From the NCBI GenBank assembly GCA_015655585.1, contig JAATEV010000118.1, positions 1 through 35,494 of the forward strand: 35,494 bases of DNA. Reading direction: 5' to 3'. This document shows, piece by piece, positions 23,991 to 31,932 of this stretch. Origin of the DNA: Terriglobales bacterium (lineage in GTDB: Bacteria; Acidobacteriota; Terriglobia; Terriglobales; Acidobacteriaceae). Position numbers and translations under genes: made by a program. The notes beneath the pieces are model-generated. The model made no database searches and was not told the DNA's origin. It saw only the letters and a program-made list of their open reading frames with translations. Every line of letters begins with the position of its first letter. Position 1 is the stretch's first letter.

Positions 23991-24004
23991 GTCTCTGTTT
24001 GTAT

Positions 24005-24033
24005 TTGAAAGAGAGTAATACTCAATCTTTCAA
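24005..24033. repeat. Nested hairpin in the AT-rich region
   Basis: TTGAAAG (24005-24011) pairs with CTTTCAA (24027-24033), and inside it GAGTA (24013-24017) pairs with TACTC (24019-24023). It may end transcription from the GGT-like gene, but no T run follows on the minus strand. Confidence 0.5.
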
Positions 24034-24206
24034 TAGTCATCTTGTCAGACCATAAGATGGAGTAACTCGAAATAGATGGAAAACTAAAATTCGACCAACG
24101 AAGACAATAACGCATCTTCTTCTAGCCAGCCAATATCTTATTAGTTCGAATAACAACGTTCTCTAACTCATCCTCATCGCCAGAGAACAGAACGACAGCT
24201 CTTTAT

Positions 24207-25856
24207 CTACAACACGGGAATCGGCTCCGGCACGGCGCATCCATCTTTTCTAGGATCGGATGCCCCCTGACTCACTCCGGTAATTGCATCATGCAGAATC
24301 GCCTGCCCGCCACCCATCCACTCCGAGTAAGCGGACTCAACGCTGATCTCATGTCCTCGCGCCTGCAAACTCTCCCGCACTCCCGCCGGAATCCTCGCCT
24401 CCACCTGCACATCCCGGCGCTCAAAACTCAGCTTGGTAAATCGCGGAAACTCCATCGCGGCCTGAACGTTCATGCCATGATCCACCACGTTCGAAACAAA
24501 CTGGGCATGGGCCTGCGACTGGTTCCATCCACCCTGAATTCCAAAGGCAATACGCGTCGAATCCTTCGTCAGAAATCCCGGAAGAATCGTATGCAGCGGA
24601 CGCTTCCTTCCTGCAACCACATTGGGATGAGCAGGATCAACGCTGAATAAATGCGCGCGATTCTGCAAGGCAAACCCCGTACCCTTCGCGGCCAGCCCCG
24701 ACCCAAAATCCATAAAGATACTCTGGATCAGCGAGACGATATTCCCGGCGCGGTCCGTCACGCTCAAGTAAACCGTATCGCCCCTGCGATCAAAATGCTG
24801 TCCCGGCACAGGAGCATCCATCACGCCGTCAGAAGAGATCAGCCCAGCTCGCTCCCGCGCATACTCCTTCGACAGAATCCGCTCCACGGGCACATCATTC
24901 CGTGTCGGATCGCAGACATAGCGCAGCATGTCCGCATAAGCAAGTTTTTTCGCCTCGATAAGAATATGCAATGCGTCTGCCGACCCCGCCCCATACTCTC
25001 CCACAGGAAAGTTCTCCAGGATATTCATCATCGTCAGGGCCGCGATCCCTGCGCCATTCGGTGGCAACTCACGCAGCGTCCATCCACGATACGTCGTCGA
25101 TATCGGCTCCACCCACTCTGTATCGAACTCCGCAAGGTCCTCCGCAGTCAGCGTCCCGCCATAGAGCTGTGAAAACGCAATAAGGCGCTCCGCAATCTCG
25201 CCCTTATAGAAGGCATCGGCGCCATGCTGCGCCAGAAGTCGCAGACTATGGGCCAGCTCGACATTGCGAAAGACCTCTCCAAAATGAGGAGCGCGCCCAC
25301 CCGGAAGAAACGTCTCCCGCGCATCATCGATCAACTCATCGACGCTGTTCTGCCAGCGCAAGGCCGAGCGCTCCGCAACGGGAAACCCCTTCTCAGCCAG
25401 TAGAATCGCGGGCTCCAGCAGTTGCTCCAGCGTAAAGCTGCCAAACCGCTCCAGCAGACGCTGCCATCCCTTCACCGATCCCGGCACGCTCACGCTGTGA
25501 ATGCCGTTCCGAGGCATCGCATCAAAATTGTTCTTCTTCAAAAGTTCCGGCGTAAGTCCCTGCGGCGACCATCCACTCGCATTCAAACCGTAGTAGCGGC
25601 CGCTAGACGCCTCATACACCATCGCGAACAGATCGCCGCCCAATCCGCAGCTATGCGGAGCGACCACTCCCAGCACAGCATTCGCGGCGATCGCGGCATC
25701 CACAGCATTCCCGCCTCGCCCAAGCACCACCGCCGCGGCCTGCGAAGCCAGTGGACTCTCCGACGCCACCATTCCCGACAACGAGACCGCAACCGAGCGA
25801 GCCTGCGCAAATTGAACCAGGGTTTCAGACCGTGCCCCAAACTGTGCCTTTGACAA
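24207..25856 (-). CDS. Gamma-glutamyltransferase family protein (Ntn hydrolase)
   Basis: A 549-residue enzyme of the GGT/cephalosporin-acylase family, which self-cleaves before a catalytic Thr and then transfers or hydrolyses gamma-glutamyl or similar amides. Family blocks are MVASESPLASQAAAVVLGRGGNAVDAAIA, GLGGDLFAMVY, NASGWSP, PPNGAGIAALTMMNIL, GDTVYLSVTDRAGNIVSLIQS (nucleophile T361), GSGLAAKGTGFALQNR and GGWNQSQAHAQ. No signal peptide is seen, which fits cytoplasmic YwrD-like members rather than secreted Ggt. The chosen TTG (25856) has an excellent AAGGAG six bases upstream; the longest frame, from a TTG at 25973, lacks one and runs almost into the divergent promoter. True substrate unknown. 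Confidence 0.88.
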   Translation of the reverse strand: MSKAQFGARSETLVQFAQARSVAVSLSGMVASESPLASQAAAVVLGRGGNAVDAAIAANAVLGVVAPHSCGLGGDLFAMVYEASSGRYYGLNASGWSPQGLTPELLKKNNFDAMPRNGIHSVSVPGSVKGWQRLLERFGSFTLEQLLEPAILLAEKGFPVAERSALRWQNSVDELIDDARETFLPGGRAPHFGEVFRNVELAHSLRLLAQHGADAFYKGEIAERLIAFSQLYGGTLTAEDLAEFDTEWVEPISTTYRGWTLRELPPNGAGIAALTMMNILENFPVGEYGAGSADALHILIEAKKLAYADMLRYVCDPTRNDVPVERILSKEYARERAGLISSDGVMDAPVPGQHFDRRGDTVYLSVTDRAGNIVSLIQSIFMDFGSGLAAKGTGFALQNRAHLFSVDPAHPNVVAGRKRPLHTILPGFLTKDSTRIAFGIQGGWNQSQAHAQFVSNVVDHGMNVQAAMEFPRFTKLSFERRDVQVEARIPAGVRESLQARGHEISVESAYSEWMGGGQAILHDAITGVSQGASDPRKDGCAVPEPIPVL

Positions 25857-26002
25857 AGAACTCTCCTTCTCGTCTACATTGTTTGTGCAGACATCTTGCC
25901 GTTCGAACAGCATTCCAGCTAGCTTACCAACTTCCGAACAGCAGCATTTCGAATCGAAAGTCAGCGGATACAATTTACCTGTTTCAGCAAAGGGGCATCG
26001 TC

Positions 26003-27109
26003 ATGAAGACATATCGCATCGCAACCATACCCGGCGACGGCATCGGGAAAGAAGTCATTCCCGCCGGGCGTCAGGTGCTTGAGTCCGTCGCAGCCTCCGA
26101 GACCGAGAGCAAGACCGCCTTCCGCTTCGAGTTCGAAGACTTCGGCTGGGGCGGCGACTACTACCGCCAGCACGGCGTCATGATGCCCGAGGATGGTCTC
26201 AACGCCCTGCGCGATAAAGACGCGATCCTCTTCGGCTCCGCTGGCGATCCCCACATCCCCGACCACATCACCCTCTGGGGCCTCCGCCTCAAGATCTGTC
26301 AGGGCCTCGACCAGTACGCGAACGTCCGCCCCACGCGCATCCTTCCCGGCATCGACGCTCCCTTGAAGCGTTGCCGCCCGGAAGATCTCAACTGGGTCAT
26401 CGTGCGCGAAAACACCGAAGGCGAATACTCCGGCGTAGGCGGACGCGTGCATCAGGGCCACCCCCTCGAAGTCGCCACCGATCTCTCCATCATGACCCGC
26501 GCCGGCGTCGAGCGCATCCAGCGTTACGCCTTCCGCCTCGCGCAGTCTCGCCCTCGCAAGCTCCTCACCGTCATCACCAAGAGCAACGCACAGCGCCACG
26601 CCATGGTCATGTGGGACGAGATAGCCGCTCAGGTCGCCAAAGACTTCCCCGACGTCACCTGGGATAAAGAGCTGGTCGACGCAGCTACAGCACGCATGGT
26701 CAACAGCCCCGCCTCACTCGACACCATCGTCGCCTCCAATCTCCATGCCGACATCCTCAGCGATCTAGCCGCCGCTCTCGCCGGAAGCCTCGGCATCGCC
26801 CCCACCGGCAACATCAACCCCGAGCGCATCTACCCCTCCATGTTCGAGCCCATCCACGGCTCGGCCTTCGACATCATGGGCAAAGGTCTCGCCAACCCCG
26901 TCGGCACCTTCTGGTCCGTCGTCATGCTGCTCGAACACCTCGGCGAATTCGATGCAGCGCAGCGCGTCATGAGCGCCATCGAGTTCGTCACCGCGAACCC
27001 CACACTGCACACGCGCGACCTCGGCGGCACCGCAACCACCGCTCAAGTCACTGAAGCCGTCTGCAAGCAAATCGCCGCAACCTCGAAAGCGAGCCTGACC
27101 ACAGCCTGA
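26003..27109 (+). CDS. Tartrate dehydrogenase-like NAD-dependent oxidoreductase
   Basis: A 368-residue member of the isopropylmalate/isocitrate dehydrogenase family, subgroup of tartrate dehydrogenase/decarboxylase and D-malate dehydrogenase. Motifs: IPGDGIGKEV, SAGDPHIPDHITLWGLRLKI (tartrate/malate signature replacing the IPMDH loop), NVRPTRILPG, VIVRENTEGEYSG, TKSNAQRHAM, SNLHADILSDLAAALAGSLGIAPTGNIN and FEPIHGSAFDIMGKG. With Mn2+ and NAD it converts tartrate or D-malate to oxaloglycolate, glycerate or pyruvate. The ATG at 26003 has AAGGGG seven bases upstream. It is ten bases ahead of an MFS gene, forming a two-gene uptake and breakdown operon. Confidence 0.92.
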   Translation: MKTYRIATIPGDGIGKEVIPAGRQVLESVAASETESKTAFRFEFEDFGWGGDYYRQHGVMMPEDGLNALRDKDAILFGSAGDPHIPDHITLWGLRLKICQGLDQYANVRPTRILPGIDAPLKRCRPEDLNWVIVRENTEGEYSGVGGRVHQGHPLEVATDLSIMTRAGVERIQRYAFRLAQSRPRKLLTVITKSNAQRHAMVMWDEIAAQVAKDFPDVTWDKELVDAATARMVNSPASLDTIVASNLHADILSDLAAALAGSLGIAPTGNINPERIYPSMFEPIHGSAFDIMGKGLANPVGTFWSVVMLLEHLGEFDAAQRVMSAIEFVTANPTLHTRDLGGTATTAQVTEAVCKQIAATSKASLTTA

Positions 27110-27119
27110 ATCTCTCCTC

Positions 27120-28439
27120 ATGACCGACGATCTGGAATCCCGTGTCATCCGCAAACTGAGCTGGCGAATCCTACCCTTCGTCATGCTGCTTTACTTCGTC
27201 AGTTTTCTCGATCGCGTCAATGTAGGCTTCGCCGCCCTCAGCATGAACAAGGCCATCGGCCTCACCCCGGCCATGTTCGGCCTCGGCAGCGGACTCTTCT
27301 TCGTCGGCTACTTCCTGTTCGAAGTTCCCTCGAACCTCATCCTCTATCGCGTAGGCGCGCGTCTTTGGATCGCTCGCGTCATGATCACCTGGGGACTAGT
27401 CTCCGCCGCCTCTGCCTTCATCACCGGCCCCCACAGCTTCTACGCGCTCCGCCTCCTGCTCGGCATCGCCGAAGCCGGATTCTTCCCCGGCATCATCCTT
27501 TATCTCAGCCTCTGGTTCCCCGCCCGGCATCGAGCCGTCGCCGCCGCGGCATTCATGGCCGCCGCTCCTCTCTCCACAGCCATCGGCTCGCCCATCTCCG
27601 GAGCCCTTATGCAGCTCCCAAAGACCGCAGGCCTCAGCAACTGGCAGTGGCTCTATCTCATCGAAGCTCTCCCCGCCATCCTTCTGGGCTTCGTCGTACT
27701 CAAGCTCCTCATCGACAAGCCCGAACAGGCAACCTGGCTCGAAGCCGAAGAGCGCACATGGCTCATCTCCACCCTGGAATCCGAAGCAGCACAATCCTCA
27801 CCCCACGCAGAACACACATCCAGCATCGCTCGCTCCCTCAGCGATCCCCGCGTCCTCGTCCTCGCCCTCATCTACCTCGGAACCTCCGCCGGTCTCTACG
27901 CCCTAGGTCTCTGGGCCCCGCTCATCCTCAAGCAGTTCGGCCTCTCCGCACTCACCACCGGCTGGATCGCCGCAGGCCCCGGACTCGTAGCCGTCATCGG
28001 CATGGTCCTCTGGGCGCGCCACTCCGACCGCACCCTCGAACGCACCTGGCACGTAGTCATTCCCTGCCTCCTCGGCTGCGCCGGATTCATCTGGATGGGA
28101 AACGCCTCCACCCTCACCGGCATCGTCCTCGCTCTCCTCGTAGCGAACCTCGGCATCAGCGCCGCCAAGGCCCCACTCTGGACTATGCCCTCTGCCTTCC
28201 TCTCCGGCCCCGGAGCAGCCGCAGGCATCGCCCTCATCAACTCCATCGGCAACCTCGGAGGATTCGTAGGCCCCTACGCCATCGGCTGGATGAAGAGCCG
28301 CTGGGGCAGCTACACCGGCGGCCTCTACGTCGTCGCGGCAACGCTTCTGCTGTCCGCCATCCTCACCCTCCTGCTCAACCGCAAAAGAGAAGACGCATTA
28401 AACAAAGACGGCCATCGCCTCCTCTCCGATGCAGAGTAA
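27120..28439 (+). CDS. MFS transporter, anion:cation symporter (tartrate/phthalate-like)
   Basis: A 439-residue inner-membrane symporter with about 12 membrane helices. The N-terminus (RKLSWRILPFVMLLYFVSFLDRVNVGFA) and FEVPSNLILYRVGARLWIARVMITWG are hallmarks of the ACS family (TtuB, phthalate permease, ExuT), driving uptake of organic anions with protons. The helix 4-5 region AEAGFFPGIILYLSLWFPARHRA is also typical. The cytoplasmic loop between helices 6 and 7 is Glu/Ser-rich (about 195-240). Its place directly behind the tartrate-dehydrogenase-like gene suggests tartrate, malate or a related sugar acid as cargo. Confidence 0.93.
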   Translation: MTDDLESRVIRKLSWRILPFVMLLYFVSFLDRVNVGFAALSMNKAIGLTPAMFGLGSGLFFVGYFLFEVPSNLILYRVGARLWIARVMITWGLVSAASAFITGPHSFYALRLLLGIAEAGFFPGIILYLSLWFPARHRAVAAAAFMAAAPLSTAIGSPISGALMQLPKTAGLSNWQWLYLIEALPAILLGFVVLKLLIDKPEQATWLEAEERTWLISTLESEAAQSSPHAEHTSSIARSLSDPRVLVLALIYLGTSAGLYALGLWAPLILKQFGLSALTTGWIAAGPGLVAVIGMVLWARHSDRTLERTWHVVIPCLLGCAGFIWMGNASTLTGIVLALLVANLGISAAKAPLWTMPSAFLSGPGAAAGIALINSIGNLGGFVGPYAIGWMKSRWGSYTGGLYVVAATLLLSAILTLLLNRKREDALNKDGHRLLSDAE

Positions 28440-28519
28440 ACGCGATGGCCGCCGGTTCAGTTAGAAAATCGCTTTGATCGGTTAAGAATCGTTATGAAAG
28501 AACGAACTTGTTTTGAAAG

Positions 28520-28539
28520 GGCGGGGCTTCAGCCCCGCC
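28520..28539. repeat. REP-like palindrome with CTTCAG apex, copy 1
   Basis: GGCGGGGCT, TC, AGCCCCGCC: a perfect nine-pair hairpin with a two-base apex. It shares its GCTTCAGC centre with copies at 33481-33512 and 33526-33539. Located between convergent MFS and BNR genes. Confidence 0.75.
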
Positions 28540-28568
28540 GCAAAGCTCATCCTTCCCTTATTTTTATC

Positions 28569-28595
28569 TCTCCGTTCGCCTGTGGCGAACGGAGA
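28569..28595. terminator. Twelve-pair hairpin between convergent genes
   Basis: TCTCCGTTCGCC (28569-28580) and GGCGAACGGAGA (28584-28595) with a TGT loop. It ends 12 bases past the stop of the BNR gene (28608) on the minus strand. T-rich DNA lies on the left (TTATTTTTATC) but there is no T run behind the stem in either reading direction, so termination is likely but not certain. Confidence 0.55.
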
Positions 28596-28607
28596 AATAA
28601 GTAGCTC

Positions 28608-31600
28608 CTAGTCCGAGCTCTCCGCCATATCGGCCGCGTCAGCCATGTCCGCAGCATCTCCTCCTCTGCGTCCCATCGCAGGCTCCGGAGCCGGAGCCGT
28701 CAGGTTCAGCGGAGCCACACTGTTCTGCGACAGCGTCTGGTTGAACGCCGGAACCGTCTTCGACATCAGCTCCTTGTAGTCGCTTTCAGCCTTAGCCAGG
28801 TCCTTCTCCATCCCGGCCAGAAGCTGCGGAGTCGTGTCGGTCGGGCCATAGTCCCCACCACCCGCAACGTCTCCCGCACCAGAGCCAACCTCGCCGTTCA
28901 ACCAAAGAAGGTTGTAGTAGACGTTGTAGGCCGCGCTGTAGATCTTGTCGTCGCTGGCCGCAAGCTCCCGCGTAATCAGTTGATACTCCACGTCCTCCAT
29001 CTTCTTGTTGGTGTCCTTCACCGACTTCAGCAGCGCAGCATTGCCGTTCGCGGCAGACAGCTTCTTGTCCATATCCTCCAACTGCTTACGCAGCCATTCG
29101 ATCTGGTTCACCATATCGGCCGTCTTGTTGACGTCCTCGCGAATCCGAAGCTGCATCTTCAGCGTAGCTTCGATTCCCTGCTGGCTGCCGCCGCTGCGAG
29201 GATCGATCAACACCTCCAGTGGCTCCTGGTACGACTTCCCGTCCACCGTCAGCTTCACCGTGTACTTGCCCGGCGCGGCAATCGGTCCCGGCTGCTCTGC
29301 CGGCATACCCCAGTGCGTAATCGGCCTCGTGGTTCTGCCCTTGAAGCGCGACTCCTGGAAGATGTTCGGGTCTTGCGGCGGAATCGTCCGCAACGCCACC
29401 GTCCTCATCCCCTCGTAGCGCATGTCCCAGTTCGTGCGGTTGATGCCCGGCCGCCCCGTAGTGGTCATCGTGCGAATCGTCTCTCCCTTGCCGTCGAGGA
29501 TCTCGATCTTCACCGGCCCCTGCGGAGCGCTCTTCAAGGAATAGTTCAGAATCGCGTTCGTATCTCCATGGAAGCGGTAAGCCTTCCGCGGAGTAAACAA
29601 CCGCACATCCGCATCCGACGGCTTATTCGCCATCTGCTCCAGCGGAGAGATATCGTCAAGAATGTAGAACCCGCGCCCATAGGTCGAAACCACCAGGTCG
29701 TGGAAGTTCTTCTGCACCACCGTCCAGGTCACCGGCGAAGGCGGAAGCCCCGCCTTCAACTGCGTCCAGCTACCACCGTCGTTCAGCGAGTAGTATAGCG
29801 AGTTCCCCGTTCCCACAAACAGCAGCCCCTTCGCATTCGGGTCTTCCGACACATTGCGAAGATAAGCCAGCGGCCCCTTCGGCAGGTTATTGCTGATCCT
29901 CGTCCAAGTCTTCCCGAAGTCCGTAGTCTTATAGACATAAGGATCGCGGTCGTCCGTCAGGTGCAGGTCGAACGTCACGTAAGCAGTGCCGGGATCAAAG
30001 TGCGAAGGCTCAATGCTCGTCACCGTACCCCAGTCCGCCAGCCCCGGAAATCCCTTGCTGACGTCGTTCCACTTGCCGCCGCCGTCCGTCGTATACCAGA
30101 CCTTGCCGTCGTTCGTTCCCGCCCAGATCAAACCCTTCTGAATCTTCGAGGGAGCAATCGCAAACACCACCTCGCCATAGAACTGGCCAAGGTTGTCCGG
30201 AATCAATCCTCCCGAAGACACAACCCTGCTCGGGTCGCCGTGCGAAAGATCAGGACTAGCCACCGTCCAGCTCTGCCCGCTGTTCGTCGTCTTAAAGATC
30301 ACCTGGCAGCCGTAGTACACCGTATTGTGATCGAACGGATCAATCGCCAGCGGCGGCGTCCAGTGGCAGCGATACTTCGTCTGCGTCGGCGCCGAGTCCA
30401 GCGTATGCAGATACGGACTCACCGACCGCGCCTGCTTCGACCGCGCATCCCAGCGCGTTACCTCGTCCGCGTAGCAAGAAGCCCAAACGATATTCGGGTC
30501 AGTAGGATCAGGCAGCGTAAAGCCGGACTCGCATCCGCCCATTCCATGGTCCCACCCAACCTCTCCGCCGCGGCCACCGCCTCCGGCCGCAATACTCGGC
30601 CCGCGCATAGTGCTGTTGTCCTGCATATTGCCGTAAACGTAATAAGGAATCTGGTCATCCACCGCAACGTGATACATCTGCCCAATCGGCAACTGCACCC
30701 GGTTGAATCCCTTGCCGTTCACCGTAGTAATCGAAAGCCCGCCGTCATAAGTAATCGCAAAGTGGTTCGGGTCCTTGGGGTCCATCCAGATGTCGTGGTT
30801 GTCCCCGCCCCACGGAGCCTCCGTAAACGTAAGCCCTCCGTCGGTCGAAACATGGAACCCACTGTTCGAGAGCAGAATCTTGTTCTCGTCTCCCGGCGAA
30901 ACCGCAATGCGGATGTAGTACCCCGCCCGTCCAATCAGCGTGCGGTCCGTGCTCGTCAGCTTCCAGTTCTCGCCGCCATCATCCGAGCGCCAGAACGACC
31001 CCTGCATACTCGTCTCAATCAGCGCATACATCCGCTTCGAGTCCGTAGGAGCAATCGCCACATCGATCTTCCCCACCGGCGGCTTCGGCATCCCATGCTC
31101 TACTACCTTCTTCCAGCTCGCGCCGCCGTCATGCGTAATGTAAACGCCGCTCCCCGGGCCGCCGCTGAACTCGCCCCACGGATGCATCTCCACCTGCCAC
31201 ATACCCGCAATCAGCGTCTGCGAGTCCTTCGCATCCATGCTCAAGCCCGAACAACCCGTATTCGCATCGGCAAACAGCGAGCGCGTCCAGGTCTTCCCGC
31301 CATCGGTCGTCCTGTAAACGCCGCGTTCCTGCTGCGGCCCCGTCAGGCGGCCCAGCGCGCAAACGTAGACATTGTTCGCATCCTTCGGATCGACCACGAT
31401 CCTGCCAATGCGACCGCTGTCCGGAAGTCCCACATTCGTCCACGTCTGTCCGGCATCGGTCGACTTATAAACTCCATCGCCCGCAACGTCGATATCGCGA
31501 ATCGCCCACGCCTCGCCCGTCCCCGCCCAAACCGTATTCGGGTCTGAGGGAGCCACCGCCAGCGCGCCAATCGCCGCCACCGACTGGTTATCGAAGATCG

Positions 31601-31853
31601 GCGTCCACGCATTGCCTCCGTCGCTCGACTTCCAGATACCGCCCGACGACGCGCCCGCATAGTAAGTCGTGTAATCACCCGGAGCTCCCGCAAACGCCGC
31701 AACGCGGTTTCCCGCACGCGGCCCCAAGAACCGGAAGGCCATCCCCTCCTGCCGTCCGCCGCCGCGCCGGCGCTGTGCATTCGTGATATTCGAGAAAACG
31801 GACGTAACCAGCACGCCCAGGACGAGTCCCAGAGTGATCTTCCGCAACTTCAT
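28608..31853 (-). CDS. Exported BNR/sortilin-like repeat protein (paralogue)
   Basis: A 1081-residue exported propeller protein, paralogous to 4755-7982. The signal peptide (MKLRKITLGLVLGVLVTSVF, cut after NAQ) is followed by Asp-box motifs throughout (SSDGGNAW, STDAGQTW, TTDGGKTW, HDGGASW, SDDGGENW, TTNSGQSW, TTDGGGKW, NDGGSW). A beta sandwich follows (GKYTVKLTVDGKSYQEPL), then a helical segment about residues 900-1060. The end is a repetitive Asp/Ala/Met tail (DAADMADAADMAESSD). Sortilin-like propellers usually bind peptides or glycans; no catalytic residues are evident. ATG 31853 has AGGTG seven bases upstream; a GTG at 31862 is the alternative. Confidence 0.92.
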   Translation of the reverse strand: MKLRKITLGLVLGVLVTSVFSNITNAQRRRGGGRQEGMAFRFLGPRAGNRVAAFAGAPGDYTTYYAGASSGGIWKSSDGGNAWTPIFDNQSVAAIGALAVAPSDPNTVWAGTGEAWAIRDIDVAGDGVYKSTDAGQTWTNVGLPDSGRIGRIVVDPKDANNVYVCALGRLTGPQQERGVYRTTDGGKTWTRSLFADANTGCSGLSMDAKDSQTLIAGMWQVEMHPWGEFSGGPGSGVYITHDGGASWKKVVEHGMPKPPVGKIDVAIAPTDSKRMYALIETSMQGSFWRSDDGGENWKLTSTDRTLIGRAGYYIRIAVSPGDENKILLSNSGFHVSTDGGLTFTEAPWGGDNHDIWMDPKDPNHFAITYDGGLSITTVNGKGFNRVQLPIGQMYHVAVDDQIPYYVYGNMQDNSTMRGPSIAAGGGGRGGEVGWDHGMGGCESGFTLPDPTDPNIVWASCYADEVTRWDARSKQARSVSPYLHTLDSAPTQTKYRCHWTPPLAIDPFDHNTVYYGCQVIFKTTNSGQSWTVASPDLSHGDPSRVVSSGGLIPDNLGQFYGEVVFAIAPSKIQKGLIWAGTNDGKVWYTTDGGGKWNDVSKGFPGLADWGTVTSIEPSHFDPGTAYVTFDLHLTDDRDPYVYKTTDFGKTWTRISNNLPKGPLAYLRNVSEDPNAKGLLFVGTGNSLYYSLNDGGSWTQLKAGLPPSPVTWTVVQKNFHDLVVSTYGRGFYILDDISPLEQMANKPSDADVRLFTPRKAYRFHGDTNAILNYSLKSAPQGPVKIEILDGKGETIRTMTTTGRPGINRTNWDMRYEGMRTVALRTIPPQDPNIFQESRFKGRTTRPITHWGMPAEQPGPIAAPGKYTVKLTVDGKSYQEPLEVLIDPRSGGSQQGIEATLKMQLRIREDVNKTADMVNQIEWLRKQLEDMDKKLSAANGNAALLKSVKDTNKKMEDVEYQLITRELAASDDKIYSAAYNVYYNLLWLNGEVGSGAGDVAGGGDYGPTDTTPQLLAGMEKDLAKAESDYKELMSKTVPAFNQTLSQNSVAPLNLTAPAPEPAMGRRGGDAADMADAADMAESSD

Positions 31854-31932
31854 AGCAGACACCTGCCTATATGGTTTTGACGTTGCGGAATTCTAGCCCG
31901 AACTACATTAAGCAATGCTTAAGACGCCACAT

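Larger units (their letters stand above)
23784..24206. other. AT-rich intergenic regulatory region
   Basis: These 423 bases upstream of the FadR-type gene and downstream of the GGT-like gene have no supported reading frame. They are much AT-richer than the rest of the window and unusually dense in inverted repeats (23812-23825, 23832-23838 with 23890-23896, 23929-23936 with 23987-23994, 23962-23990, 24005-24033). No known riboswitch or small RNA is recognised. Long regulatory leader or remnant of a lost gene are both possible. Confidence 0.6.

Noticed and set aside
23900..24040. CRISPR array in the repeat-rich AT region
   Set aside because: The repeats are inverted, not direct, and there is no regular repeat-spacer pattern or cas gene.
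25751..26002. 84-codon N-terminal extension of the tartrate-dehydrogenase-like protein
   Set aside because: The extension lies antisense to the GGT-like gene; the ATG at 26003 has a good ribosome site and gives the family N-terminus (IPGDGIG).
29961..31547. A 528-codon plus-strand frame opposite the second BNR protein
   Set aside because: Antisense shadow with strongly Arg/Pro/His-biased composition, while the minus strand encodes regular Asp-box repeats.
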